A DNA stretch of 64,000 nucleotides from Heloderma charlesbogerti (Eukaryota; Chordata; Lepidosauria; Squamata; Helodermatidae). The stretch covers positions 1,178,001 through 1,242,000 of the forward strand of contig JANEZZ010001904.1 in the NCBI GenBank assembly GCA_026122225.1, given 5' to 3'. Under the pieces are notes generated by a model that saw only the letters and a list, made by a program, of their open reading frames with translations, ran no database searches and was not told the DNA's origin. Shown here piece after piece: positions 31,678 through 41,126 of this stretch; the first letter of the stretch is position 1, and every line of letters begins with the position of its first letter. The position numbers and the translations under genes are program-made.

Positions 31678-32413
31678 TAGGGATGTACGAAAGTCACTTA
31701 CCTGGTCCTGCAGCTTGCTTCGCGGTGGGGGGGAGGCGCTTCGGTTCTCCCCCCGAAGTTCAGGCCAGGGGGGGAGGCGCCCCGCCTCGCCTGGCCGAAA
31801 TTCAGGCCCAGAAGAAGCGCCCTGTCTCCCCGGCCGCGAAATACAAAAGTAAAACAAAAACAAAAACACACCCGTGATAGGCTACGTAGCGATTAACGTA
31901 GCCTATCATGGCTAGATTTCCAAAGTCAGCCATGATAGGCTACGTAAATTGTTACGTAGCCTATCACGGGTGACTTTGAAAAAAAAAAAAAGCGCGTACG
32001 CAAATGGCGGTGCCCATGGGTGCCGCCATTTGCGTACGCGCGTGTTTTTTTTTTCAAAGTCACCCGTGATAGGCTACGTAACGATTTACGTAGCCTATCA
32101 CGGCTGACTTTGGAAATCTAGCCGTGATAGGCTATGAAAATTGTTACGTAGCCTATCTTGTGTGTGTGTGTGTGTGTGTTTTTACATTTACTTTGTAATG
32201 GTGGCGGCGGCAGCCGGTCAGAAGACCGGCCACCGCCCCCGCTGAAATGCCGCCGAAATGCCGCCGGGACCTGCCGCCGAGAGGGACATTCGAGGGAGGT
32301 AAGTCCCATCCCCGGGGGGTGGTGGTGGAGAATTTCACTGCCAATTTCAGGGGGCCGAATGCGTTGGCATTCGGCCTTCCCGAGATTTGTGGAGAAATTC
32401 TCCGCCATCCCTA
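31678..32413 (+). mobile_element. Family A hAT-like element with 290-bp five-hairpin palindrome
   Basis: Termini TAGGGATGTACGAAAGTC and GAAATTCTCCGCCATCCCTA, with an exact 8-bp duplication CTTCTGCT (31670-31677 and 32414-32421). Bases 31873-32160 form one palindrome centred on CCCATGGG at 32016/32017. Within it sit two GTGATAGGCTACGTA hairpins on each side and a CGCAAATGGCGGTGCC hairpin in the middle. Three G-rich modules lie at 31725-31830. A GGTCAGAAGACCGG hairpin (32215-32230) and the subterminal GAATGCGTTGGCATTC hairpin (32357-32372) mark the right end. Outward donors lie at 31696-31703 (minus) and 32297-32304 (plus). Confidence 0.92.
32157..32180. repeat. (TG)n microsatellite inside family A element
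   Basis: About 11 TG units inserted between the last hairpin and the right-end module. Confidence 0.85.
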
Positions 32414-32719
32414 CTTCTGCTTCACCTCAAATGGTGTGACAAATCATATGAAATCAAGAGGATCCCTGCCTCGGATCCCTGTTTTTGCACCATGGCTGCA
32501 ACCACAATGGTGGATCTGTAATTTTTTCTGCTTCAGTCCATGGAGGCAGATGTGCTCTGTGATTGGATGGTGGTTTGGGGAGTCTCCCCTTTAAAAACCG
32601 TATGAAATCATGAGGATCCCTTTTTGATTTCATGGATCCTTATTTTACTTTCTTCCAACACAAAGACAGAAACCAGCCTGCATTTCAACCTTCAGGATCT
32701 CTATAACGAAGGGGCGCTG

Positions 32720-32999
32720 TGCCTTGTCAATTGAGGGGGTAAATCTCTGGTGGAAACCCCCCCAAGGACTGCTAGCTGTCTCCTGCTCATGAAGAGGAGA
32801 CAGCTAGCAGGTGGTGGGGACATGCGCCTCACCTCCTCTTCCTGCCTGGGTGATTCACGGCGCTTTTTGTGCATAAGTCTACGGGCACATAGACTTCCAA
32901 TCACAATTTTTTTTAAGAAAATGGTGATTGCGGCAGAGAAACCGGCAAGCAGAGCAGGGGCGGCGGGGGGGGGGAGCTTTCTCATTTCTCATATCCCTA
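32720..32999 (-). mobile_element. Family B-like segment carried within family C
   Basis: Contains CTGCTAGCTGTCTCCTGCTC and its mirror GGAGACAGCTAGCAG, then a CACATAGACTTCCAATCAC hairpin-like module, TTTTTAAGAAAATGGTGATTG and the end CTCATATCCCTAAGTAATG. The same segment in inverse orientation, with the same junction TTACTTAGGGATGTGAG, sits in the other family C copy at 39754-40050. Confidence 0.6.
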
Positions 33000-33518
33000 A
33001 GTAATGCCACCAGAATGATCTCTGTCTCTGAAACACAGCTGCTTTTCTCCATTTATTCAATCTTCCCCCCCTCCTCCACCACTGTCACTGATTGGAGATT
33101 GCTGGGTTACACTCAGCCCTTACTTGACAACTAGAGTTTCCATTTGCCAAAGCTCCCTCCCCCCTCCTTCCTCCCCCTCCTTCCTCCCCCTCCCCCTCCT
33201 CCTCCTCAACCCTTTGCTGAACTTTCTGAAGTTGGTACTTTTGGTGCCAAACTGTCTGGTTGCTCAGAACGAATCACCGGGTCAGACGAGGCGCTTGGTA
33301 TACAGGCTGCTTCGCTCTGGGGTGCTTCGCTGCTATTCTGCTTTGCCTCGTACCACATGGAGTCACCTCCAAAACAGCCTGCTTTGACTTGTTATTCGGG
33401 CTTTGGACCGAAGCAGTGCATAGCCCTATTAAAAATCTCCTTTTTCCCTCCATTCACTAAGGATAGTGAACCCTGGACTGGAATTTGGTCCACACAGCTT
33501 CAAGAAAGACCCACAATC

Positions 33519-34076
33519 TAGGGATATACGAAAGTCACTTACCTGTTCGCGGATTATGTTGATGGTGGGGGGGAGGCGTTCTGTCCCTCCCCCCAGAAAC
33601 CTCGCTGGCCGGCTCCACTCCACAGGGATTCTGCAGAGCCGCCGGCTGGCTCCGCCAGCAGCCGGACATCCGGCCGCTGGCTAGCAGGGACGCAAATGGC
33701 GGCGGCCGTAGCCACTGCCATTTGCGTCCCTGCAGTCAGCTGTGATAGGCTACGTAAATGTTTATGTAGCCTATCACGTCTGACTTAAAAAAACCCCAAA
33801 AACCCGCACGTACGCAAATGGCGGTGGCCACGGCCACCGCCATTTGTGTACACGCGGGTTTTTTTTTTAAACCTAGCCGTGATAGATTTTTTAAACCTAG
33901 CACGTCTTTTTTTTTAAACTGGAAATGGCGGCGGCGGCAGCCAGGTAAGTCTCATCTGCCCCAGGTAAGTCTCATCCCGGGGGGAGGGCAGGCCGTTCCA
34001 CCACCAATTTCGGGGGGCCGAATGCACTGGCATTCGGCCTCCCCGAGATCCGTGGCGGAATTCTCTGACATCCCTA
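33519..34076 (+). mobile_element. Family A hAT-like element, internally reduced
   Basis: Termini TAGGGATATACGAAAGTC and TTCTCTGACATCCCTA, exact 8-bp duplication CCACAATC (33511-33518 and 34077-34084). Hairpins: GGGACGCAAATGGCGGC (33688-33731), GTGATAGGCTACGTAAA (33741-33779), CGCAAATGGCGGTGGC (33813-33854). One GTGATAG hairpin is collapsed to a remnant near 33880-33908. The right donor is duplicated: CCAGGTAAGTCTCATC occurs at 33941 and again at 33961. The left outward donor is at 33537-33544. The GGTCAGAAGACC hairpin is missing here. Confidence 0.92.
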
Positions 34077-34084
34077 CCACAATC

Positions 34085-34807
34085 TTAAATGTATCTTCAG
34101 AGTTCCTTGAAAGTTGTTCTTGACTTCATCCCCCTCCACCAATATGTGTTGGCTCCAACCCCCTCACCCCCCAGTTTCAAATGCTCTCAAGCTGATGGGT
34201 TTATGGTTGTGTATTATTGCCTAGTCATTCACACAGAAGGCCTGCAGTTTCTTGGGAGCTTGACGTATTTCAGGACTCCCAAAACTTGGAGAATGAAAGG
34301 ATGATCAGGCATGTTTTTTGCTGTTAAGCCCTCTATTTTTAATTAAAAAAATGATTTGGAACTGTCACTCTGACAAGCATAACAAATTCCTTTCCTTTCT
34401 GTTCCCCAGTTATTCATTTGTCAGCCTGAGGACCTTGTAAGAACTGAAATAATGCCTCAAACCTGAATAGCTTCATTCCAATATAAACAGTACAGCATGC
34501 ACATCAAAACTGGACAAATCTAGATATTGCATCTACAGATGAATTGAATAAAACAACTGAATTTGCTGCGAGACTCGCCGGACCTACTCATTAGTCTGAT
34601 AGAACACACATTTATTTCAGTAGGCTTGGTATAAAAGCAGGGCTTGATGAGTTGTAGGTAGAAAATTATATCACTGGGAAATGTCAGAGGGCAGCAGCTT
34701 TAAAGACCAGGAAGAAAGGGGCAAATGTAGATTTTATCTGCTCCTTCTTACCTGCTGCTCTCTTTTATATCCTTTTATATTGTTGTATATTTTATATCTT
34801 AACATTT
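34085..34807. other. No recognised feature
   Basis: Unassigned sequence between a family A element and the 5' part of the LINE. Could include LINE 5' UTR toward 34780. Confidence 0.35.
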
Positions 34808-35306
34808 TAATATGTGCCTGGGAGGACCATTGAGCAACTCAGGGGGCTGGGAAGGTGCCACCATAACTGTGATCACGGGTAGGGGGAGGTATGGCGTTGG
34901 GGGATTAACAGGCCAGCTGAGGAGAAAAGGGGCTAGACACTTTATTGCTATCCCCTCTTCTGGTTCTTCCCCCAACCTGATGGTTCCTGGTGGCCTTACC
35001 AGTCTACCCTCGGGTTTGGTGGTGCTGCTGCTGAATGCCAGGTCGGTCCAAAATAAAATCTCCCTCATCCATGATTTGATTGTGGATGAGGGGGCTGACC
35101 TGGTATGTATTACTGAGACCTGGGTGGGGGAACTGGGAGGAGTCACTCTTTCCCAGCTGTGCCCTCCTGGGTACTCAGTGCAGCAGCAACACCAACTTGA
35201 GGGTAGGGTGGGGGGGTTGCCGTGGTCTATAGGAATTCAATCTCCCTCTCTAGGCTTCCTGCTCATTCGAGTGCAGATCTGGAGTGCTTGTACCTTGTGT
35301 TGGGTA

Positions 35307-36048
35307 TAGGGATGTACGAATCCCTTACCTGGCTCTGTGCAGGGGCATCCACGGTGGGGGGAGGCGCTTGGTCCCTCCCCCCAGAATCCACAATGGGGGG
35401 GAGGCGCTCCGTCCCTCCCCCCGGAATCCTACCCGGCCAGCTCCGCTCCGCGGCCAAGCCATGGAGCCACCGACCAGCTCTAGCCACCTGCAGCCAGACA
35501 TCTGGCTGCTGGGCAGCCCTGCAGGGACGCAAATGGTGGCTGTCGTAGCCACCGCCATTTGCGTCCCTGTATTGAGCCATGATAGGCTACATGAATATTT
35601 ATGTAGCCTATCATGGCAGAGGGAAAAACCCCAGCGTACGCAAATGGCGGTAGCCGCCACCATTTGCGTATGCTGGGTCCCCCCCCGCCGTGATAGGCTA
35701 CGTAAATACTTACGTAGCCTATCACGGCCTCTGCAGGGACACAAATGGCATCCCTGCATTAGCCGTGATAGGCTACATAAGTATTTACGTTGCCTATCAT
35801 GGCTATTGAGAGGAGGAAGCGAATGGCGGCCGCAGGATGGCCGCCATTCGCAAAGCAGCGTGGATGGGAGCAGGTAAGTGCTCCATTTAGTGCACTTTTT
35901 GTGGGGTGGGGGCGGTGGGGACTTCGTCCCGCACGCCTTTCATGGGTTGGGGGGGCGGGGGCTTCGTTCCGCGATGGATTTCGGAGGACCCGAATGCACT
36001 GGCATTCGGCCTCACCGAGATCCGTCGCGGAATTCTCTGACATCCCTA
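35307..36048 (+). mobile_element. Family A hAT-like element inserted in the LINE endonuclease
   Basis: Termini TAGGGATGTACGAATCCC and TTCTCTGACATCCCTA, with an exact 8-bp duplication GTTGGGTA (35299-35306 and 36049-36056). Because the host LINE sequence continues in order on both sides, the boundaries and the duplication are certain. Hairpins: GACGCAAATGGTGGCTG (35526-35567), CATGATAGGCTACATGAA (35578-35616), TACGCAAATGGCGGTAG (35636-35671), GTGATAGGCTACGTAAA (35691-35728), GTGATAGGCTACATAAG (35764-35802), GCGAATGGCGGCCGC (35819-35850). Outward donors lie at 35333-35340 (minus) and 35872-35879 (plus). Confidence 0.95.
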
Positions 36049-36365
36049 GTTGGGTACCTGGGACAGATTAGGGATTCTATTGGTGTACCGCCCATCCCGC
36101 TCCCCATCAGACTCCCTGCCTGAGTTGATGGAGGTGGTCTTGGACTGGGTGTGGAGGACACCTAGGATGATGGTCCTGGGGGATCTCAACTTCCATGCTG
36201 AGGCTGCTGTATCCGGTGTGACTCAGCACTTCATGGCCACCATGACAACCATGGGGCTGTCCCAACATGTCATTGGCCACCTAACACATATAAAAGGACA
36301 CACGCTTGATCTCGTTTTCTCGACAGGGCAGGAAGATGGTGATCTGAAAGTGGAGGAATTAACAT

Positions 36366-36519
36366 TAGGGATGTCAGAGAATTCCGCGACAGATCTCGGT
36401 GAGGCCGAATGCCAGTGCATTCGGCCCCCCGAAATCCATCACGGAATGAAGCCCCTGCCCCCCTGTTTCCTGTTCCAGAAACAGAACAGAACGGAAGGTA
36501 AGTGTTCCGTCCATCCCTA
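36366..36519 (-). mobile_element. Minimal 154-bp family A element in the LINE
   Basis: TAGGGATGTCAGAGAATTC at the left and CCGTCCATCCCTA at the right; flanks ATTAACAT (36358-36365) and ATTAACAC (36520-36527) match 7 of 8. It retains only the subterminal GAATGCCAGTGCATTC hairpin, a CTGTTTCCTGTTCCAGAAAC AG hairpin and one outward donor (36496-36503). It lacks the G-rich modules and the GATAGGCTACG hairpins. It lies in the same LINE as 35307-36048 but in the opposite orientation. Confidence 0.9.
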
Positions 36520-39365
36520 ATTAACACCTGTCCCTTTGTCATGGTCAGATCACTTTCTGTTGAGGTTTAGGCTCTTGGCAGCCTTCCCCCTCTGGGTGGG
36601 GGACTAGGTGGGAATAGGTGGGGGACTAGGTGGGAATAGGTGGGGGACCTATTAAAATGGTCCGCCCCCAGAGATTAATGGATTCTGATGGATTCCAGAG
36701 GGCTCTGGAGGATTTTCCTGCTGGTATGGCTGGTGCTCCTGTCGAAGCCCAGGTTGCTCTGTGGAATGCAGAGATGACTCAGGCAGTTGACACGATCGCG
36801 CTCAAGCACCCTCTCCCTCTGAGCAGAGCCCGGCCAGCTCCTTGGTATACACCTGAGCTGAGGGCAATGAAGCAAGAGGGGAGATGGCTAGAACACAGGT
36901 GGAGGAAAACTCGTGCTGAGTCTGACCAAACACAAGTAAGAGCTCACTATCGAGCCTACTCTGTGGCAGTGAGGGTGGCAAAGAGACAGTTCTTTTCCAC
37001 CAATATTGCATCTTCTCAGTGTCGCCCAGTGGAGCTTTTCCGAGTGATTCGCAGCCTGTTACATTCTGGGCCAGGGAGAGAGACTGTGGAACCCTCGGTT
37101 GCATGCTGTGACGAGTTTGCACGGCACTTTGAAGATAAATTCACTCAGATTCGTCATGAATTGGACACCACGATTAATGCAGTTCCATTTGTAGAGGCGT
37201 TCAGAGCACCATCTGGTCCAGTTTTATTGGATGAGTTTCAGTTATTGAGGCCTGAGGATGCAGACAAGGTGCTTGGCCAAGTCCAATCGACCACTTGTGT
37301 GCTTGACCCTTGCCCTTCATGGCTTATTAAATCAAATGAGGGGATGTCTGGCTGGGCCCAGGAGGTTATAAATTCCTCCTTGAGAGAGGGAGTGGTGCCA
37401 ACCATTTTAAAAGAGGTGGTAATCAGGCCAATCCTGAAAAAGCCTAACCTGGACCCGGAGGATGTTAACAATTATAGACCGGGGGCCAGCATCCCCTTCC
37501 TGGGCAAGGTGCTTGAGTGGGTGGTTGCAGGACAGCTCCAGGCACTCTTGAATGAAATGGATTATCTAGATCTATTTCAATCGGGCTTCAGGCCTGGTTT
37601 TGGAATGGAAACTGCCTTGATTGCCCTGTGGGATGACCTCTGCCGGGAGAGGGATAGGGGGAGTGTGACCCTGTTGATTCTACTGGACCTCTCAACAGCT
37701 GTTGATACCTTCGACCATGGTATCCTTCTGGATAGGTTGTCTGGGTTGGGAGTTGGAGGCACTGCACTGCAGTGGTTCCGCTCCCACTTGGATGGCCGAC
37801 TCCAGAAGGTGGTGCTGGGGGATTATTGCTCTGTGCCTTAGCAGTTATGCCATGGGGTTCCACAGTGCTCTATTTTATCCCCCATGCTGTTCAACATCTG
37901 CATGAAACCACTGGGGCAGGTTATCCAGAGGCTGAGGTGCAATCAATATGCGGATGACACCCAGCCCTACCTCTCTTTTCATCAAACCCAGATGAGGCAG
38001 TGGCTGTTCTGAATCAGTGCCTGGGCACAGGAATGGACTGGATGAGGGCCAATAAACTGAAACTCAATCCAGACAAGATGGAGGTACTGTTAGTGGGTGG
38101 TTCGTCTGCCCAGCTAGGTGATATTCAACCTGTTCTGGAGGGGAGTGCACTCCCCCTAAAGGATCACGTTCGTAGTTTGGGGGTGCTCTTGGATCCAGAA
38201 CTGTCACTTGAGGCACAGGTGAACTCAGTGGCATGGAGCACCTTTTATCAGCTTAGACTGGTATACCAACTACGCCCTTATCTGGACAGAGATAGCCTAG
38301 CTACAGTTATCCATGCTCTGATAACTTCGCGTCTGGATTACTGCAATGTGTTATACATGGGGCTGCCTTTGAAAACGGTCCGGAAACTTCAGCTGGTCCA
38401 AAATAAGACAGCAAGATTGTTAACAGGGACTGGCCTGCGAGCTCATATTACGCCAGTACTTTCCCATCTGCACTGGCTGCCAGTCCATTTCTGGGCCTGG
38501 TTCAAAGTGCTGGTATTAACATTCAAAGCCCTTAACGGCTTGGGGCCAGGTTATCTGAAGGATCGCCTCCTCCCATATGTGCCTGCCCGGACCTTAAGAT
38601 CATCCTCAGTGGCCCTTCTCCATGAGCCCCTGCCAAAGGAAGTGAGGCGGGTGGCTACTGGAAGGAGGGCTTTTTCTGCTGTGGCACCCCGGCTGTGGAA
38701 TGAGCTCCCCGGTGAAGTTCGCCTGGCACTTAAATTGTATTCTTTCCGGCGCCAGGTGAAGACCTTTTTATTTTCCCAAGCATTTTAGCATTTTAGCTTT
38801 CTAGACTTTTAGCTTTGCTGTTTTAAATCTGTATTTTAAATCCCTGCACTGCTGCTAGGTTTTATTCTGGTTGTACTGTTATATTGTGGTTTTAATGTTC
38901 TATGTGTTTTATATTGTTTTATTGTGTGCTGTTTGGTTTAAATTTTTTGTGGACCATCCAGATAGCTTTGGCTATTGGGTGGTATAATAAATAAATAAAT
39001 GAATGCCCCCCCCCCCAGGGTTGAGAGCATTTAATTTGTGTGTGTGTGTGTGGGGGGGTATTATTAATCACAGATTGCATATAATAACAATTGGAAGGTT
39101 CTAATGGAGAAGCAGAATTTGTTACCTGTGTTAAATGTTCCCAGCATATATAGATAAAATTATATTTGATTTCGTTACAGAATTGACTGTTATGTTAAAA
39201 GCAAGGCAATTATCCAATTAAAAACACTTAGTTAAATTATGACCATCTTTTTCCAGGCAGTGGTACACACGTTCCCATATCAACCTATTAATAATAAATA
39301 CTGGTTTAAGAGTAGCCACACAGATGAAGCAAGGAAGATCCCTGCTTATATGCAATGGTTTATGC

Positions 39366-40418
39366 TAGGGCTGTGCACCACTTCGGTCTGAAGCCCGAAT
39401 AATGAGTCGAAGCAGGCTGCTTCAGAGATGCCTCTGTGTGATATCAGGCAGACCAGAATAGCAGTGAGGTGCCCCGAAGCGAAACAGCTTGTATACAAAG
39501 TGCTTCATCCAACTTGGTGATTTGTTCTGAGCAACCCAGACAGCCTGGCGCCAAAAGTATCAACTTGAGAAAGTTCAACAAGGGTTCAGGAGGAGGGAGG
39601 GAGCGTTGGTGAATGGAAACTCTAGTTGCCAAATCAGGGCTGAACCTAACCCAGCAATCTCCAATCAGCGACAGCGGTGGTGAAGTGGGGAAGACTGAAT
39701 AACTGGAGAAAAATGGCTGTGTTTCAGAGACAGAGATCATTCTGGTGGTGTTACTTAGGGATGTGAGAACCCACCTCTGACCAGGTTCTCTGGATGCCCC
39801 CCCCCTGCAGCCCCTGCTCTGCTGGCTGGTCCCTCTGCCTCTGCTGCAATCGCCATGTTTTTTAAAAAAACATGGTGACTGGAAGTCTATGTGCACATAG
39901 ACATATATGCAAAAAGTGCTGTGAATTGCCCAGGCAGGAGGCGGCGGTGGCATGGCACAAGCCCCCTCTGCTCACTAGCTGTCTCCTCCTCATGAGCAGG
40001 AGATGGCTAGCAGTCCTTCGGAGCTGAGCAGGCAGGAGGAGGAGGTGGGGGGGCTGAGAGGTATCGCTCTTTGCTTTGAGAGTTTTTATGGAAAAAAACA
40101 AATTTCAGCTGCACCTAGCACAAAAATTACTGGGCCAAACTGTATGGAATGTGGCACTTGGGAGCCCCTCCATGTCAGCAGAGAGGTCCCCAGGTTTTAT
40201 GTATTTATCATGAAAACTGAAAAAGTTATGGCCATTTGTGTTTTCCCATACAAGTCAATGCGAAAACACCCAAACTGATCCAGTTATCTGAATCTCACTT
40301 CGGATCTGGAACCGAGTCGAAAGAGAGGGGGTCTGAATCAGTCTGAGTTGAAGCGGGGCTGATTCAAAGGGTCTGAAGCAGCATCCGAAGCGAAGCAGGG
40401 TGTCCGTGCACAGCCCTA
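39366..40418 (-). mobile_element. hAT-like element, family C, copy 2 with family B-like insert
   Basis: Starts TAGGGCTGTGCACCACTTC and ends GTCCGTGCACAGCCCTA, with an exact 8-bp duplication GTTTATGC (39358-39365 and 40419-40426). It is inverted relative to 30437-33428: CAGCTGCACCTAGCACAAA to GGGAAAACAC-type sequence (40108-40270) matches 30593-30790 of the other strand. About 39754-40050 is a family B-like segment starting TTAGGGATGTGAGAACCCAC. The 169-codon minus frame 39444-39953 is in transposon sequence and has no recognised domain. Confidence 0.9.
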
Positions 40419-40680
40419 GTTTATGCTGCTAAAGGCCCGTGCTGATACTTTAGCATTGTTGAAGCAGTGCTGATTAGGGATGGACAAATCAATCTATATC
40501 TGGTCTACACCACTTTCACACGTGTTCATTCATAAATCCATTTCATCTTGGTTCTGCATTAATCTCCGATTTTTTTAAAAAATCCAAATGAAATTCATAT
40601 TTAAATATCAGTTTTTCTCAGACTTTTCATAATAACAGATTTACAATGGTGGTGACCTTGTAGGGTGAAGTGTCTGAAGG

Positions 40681-41126
40681 TAGGGATGTAAGGACGGTGT
40701 AAAACCCATTCCATCTGCATTTCACGGATTGTCAGCTGCCTTTATTCCATCGTCCGCTCATCAATGGAATCAGATTTTCTTTTTAGTTTCTGAATTGCCG
40801 CAAATTTGCAGTTGCACAAATTTGCATTTGCACAAAATGCACAAATCCCTCCCAAAATGCATAAATCCCCTCAAAACCTGCATTTTCACACTTTAGCTTA
40901 TGGGAAAATTCACTTTTTTGGCTGGCTTTTTTTAAAAAAGTGCATTTTTCTCTCAATAAATTTCTGCCAAATTCCAGAAACATAGAAAAATGGTCTGCAA
41001 GTTTGCAGAATCCCCTACCCCACTTGGGAAAAGCTGGTCTTCTGTGAAATCAGAGTCATAAAAATGGTCAGAGTCATAAAAATCTGAATTCATTTGATTC
41101 TTTTGGGGATTTCGCCAACATTCCTA
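40681..41126 (+). mobile_element. Small hAT-like element, TAGGGATGTAAGG...ACATTCCTA
   Basis: Inverted-type termini TAGGGATGTAAGGACGG and TTCGCCAACATTCCTA. The interior has CAAATTTGCAGTTGCACAAATTTG, TGCACAAATCCC and GTGCATTTTT units in alternating orientation, as in family B. The flanks TCTGAAGG and GTCTCAGG match only partly. A further possible terminus, TTAGGGATGGACAAATC, lies at about 40474. Confidence 0.5.

Larger units (their letters stand above)
31156..32660. repeat. Inverted-repeat block inside family C, with about 158-bp tandem units
   Basis: The left arm CTTGTGCTGGGAAAG...TAAAATGAGGATCC...AAAAAGGGATCCTC...TTTTTAAAGGGGAGAC...CACAAAGCACATCTGCC pairs with the right arm GGCAGATGTGCTCTGTGATTG...GTCTCCCCTTTAAAAA...GAGGATCCCTTTTT...GGATCCTTATTTTAC...CCAACACAA. 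In the left side the GGGATCCTC..GATTTT motif recurs at 31226, 31385 and 31542, giving degenerate tandem units of 159 and 157 bp. A family A element interrupts the block. It may be part of family C or an older separate insertion. Confidence 0.6.
30437..33428 (+). mobile_element. hAT-like element, family C, about 3 kb with nested insertions
   Basis: Starts TAGGGCTGTGCGTGGACC and ends GCAGTGCATAGCCCTA, flanked by an exact 8-bp duplication TTAAAAAT (30429-30436 and 33429-33436). Without the family A copy at 31678-32413 it is about 2.26 kb. The left part (CCAGTTCAGATACTGCTTC to GAAGCTATACCTCTCAG) matches the inverse of 39366-40418. Its interior holds a palindromic repeat (31156-32660) and a family B-like segment (about 32720-32999). 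No frame encodes a recognisable transposase (no hAT dimerisation or zinc-finger motif seen), so it presumably moved in trans. Confidence 0.85.
34812..38788 (+). pseudogene. LINE ORF2: endonuclease and reverse transcriptase, disabled
   Basis: The product would nick target DNA and copy LINE RNA at the nick. Visible in order: NARSVQNKISLIHDL and DLVCITETWVGE (endonuclease, 35034-35130); VYRPSRSPSDSLPEL and MVLGDLNFHAEA (36080-36210); HTLDLVF; then RT with EVVIRPILKKPNLDPEDVNN, FQSGFRPGFGMETALI, motif A ILLDLSTAVDTFDH (37677-37720), QYADD of motif C (about 37947-37961), and the C-terminal MDWMRANKLKLNPDKMEVLL to SFRRQVKTFLFSQAF (38033-38788). Lesions are few: a frameshift in a G run near 35213, family A insertions at 35307 and 36366, a stop near 36604, a TAG at 37839-37841 directly before the catalytic YADD, and a frameshift near 37985. 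The clean 403- and 262-codon frames suggest a young, recently disabled copy. Confidence 0.88.
34808..39005 (+). mobile_element. Nearly full-length L2-like non-LTR retrotransposon
   Basis: It contains an apurinic-type endonuclease region, a long linker, a reverse transcriptase, a C-terminal domain, a T-rich 3' UTR (38789-38940) and the tail CTTTGGCTATTGGGTGGTATAA followed by (AAAT)n ending about 39005. Without its two family A insertions it is about 3.3 kb. The 3' tail is shared with 21960-22052 and 55175-55317. Clade assignment to L2 rests on the overall protein pattern and the tail; CR1 is the main alternative. The 5' limit is approximate and no target duplication was found. A 22-25-bp tandem stretch (GGTGGGGGACTAGGTGGGAATA) sits at about 36595-36652. 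Confidence 0.85.

Noticed and set aside
31873..32160. CRISPR-like array
   Set aside because: Repeated palindromic units are hairpins with no unique spacers of constant length, in a vertebrate sequence with hAT-like ends.
30437..33428. Autonomous hAT with transposase
   Set aside because: Although about 2.3 kb without the nested copy, no frame carries a recognisable transposase motif; the open frames are short and fall in the nested elements.
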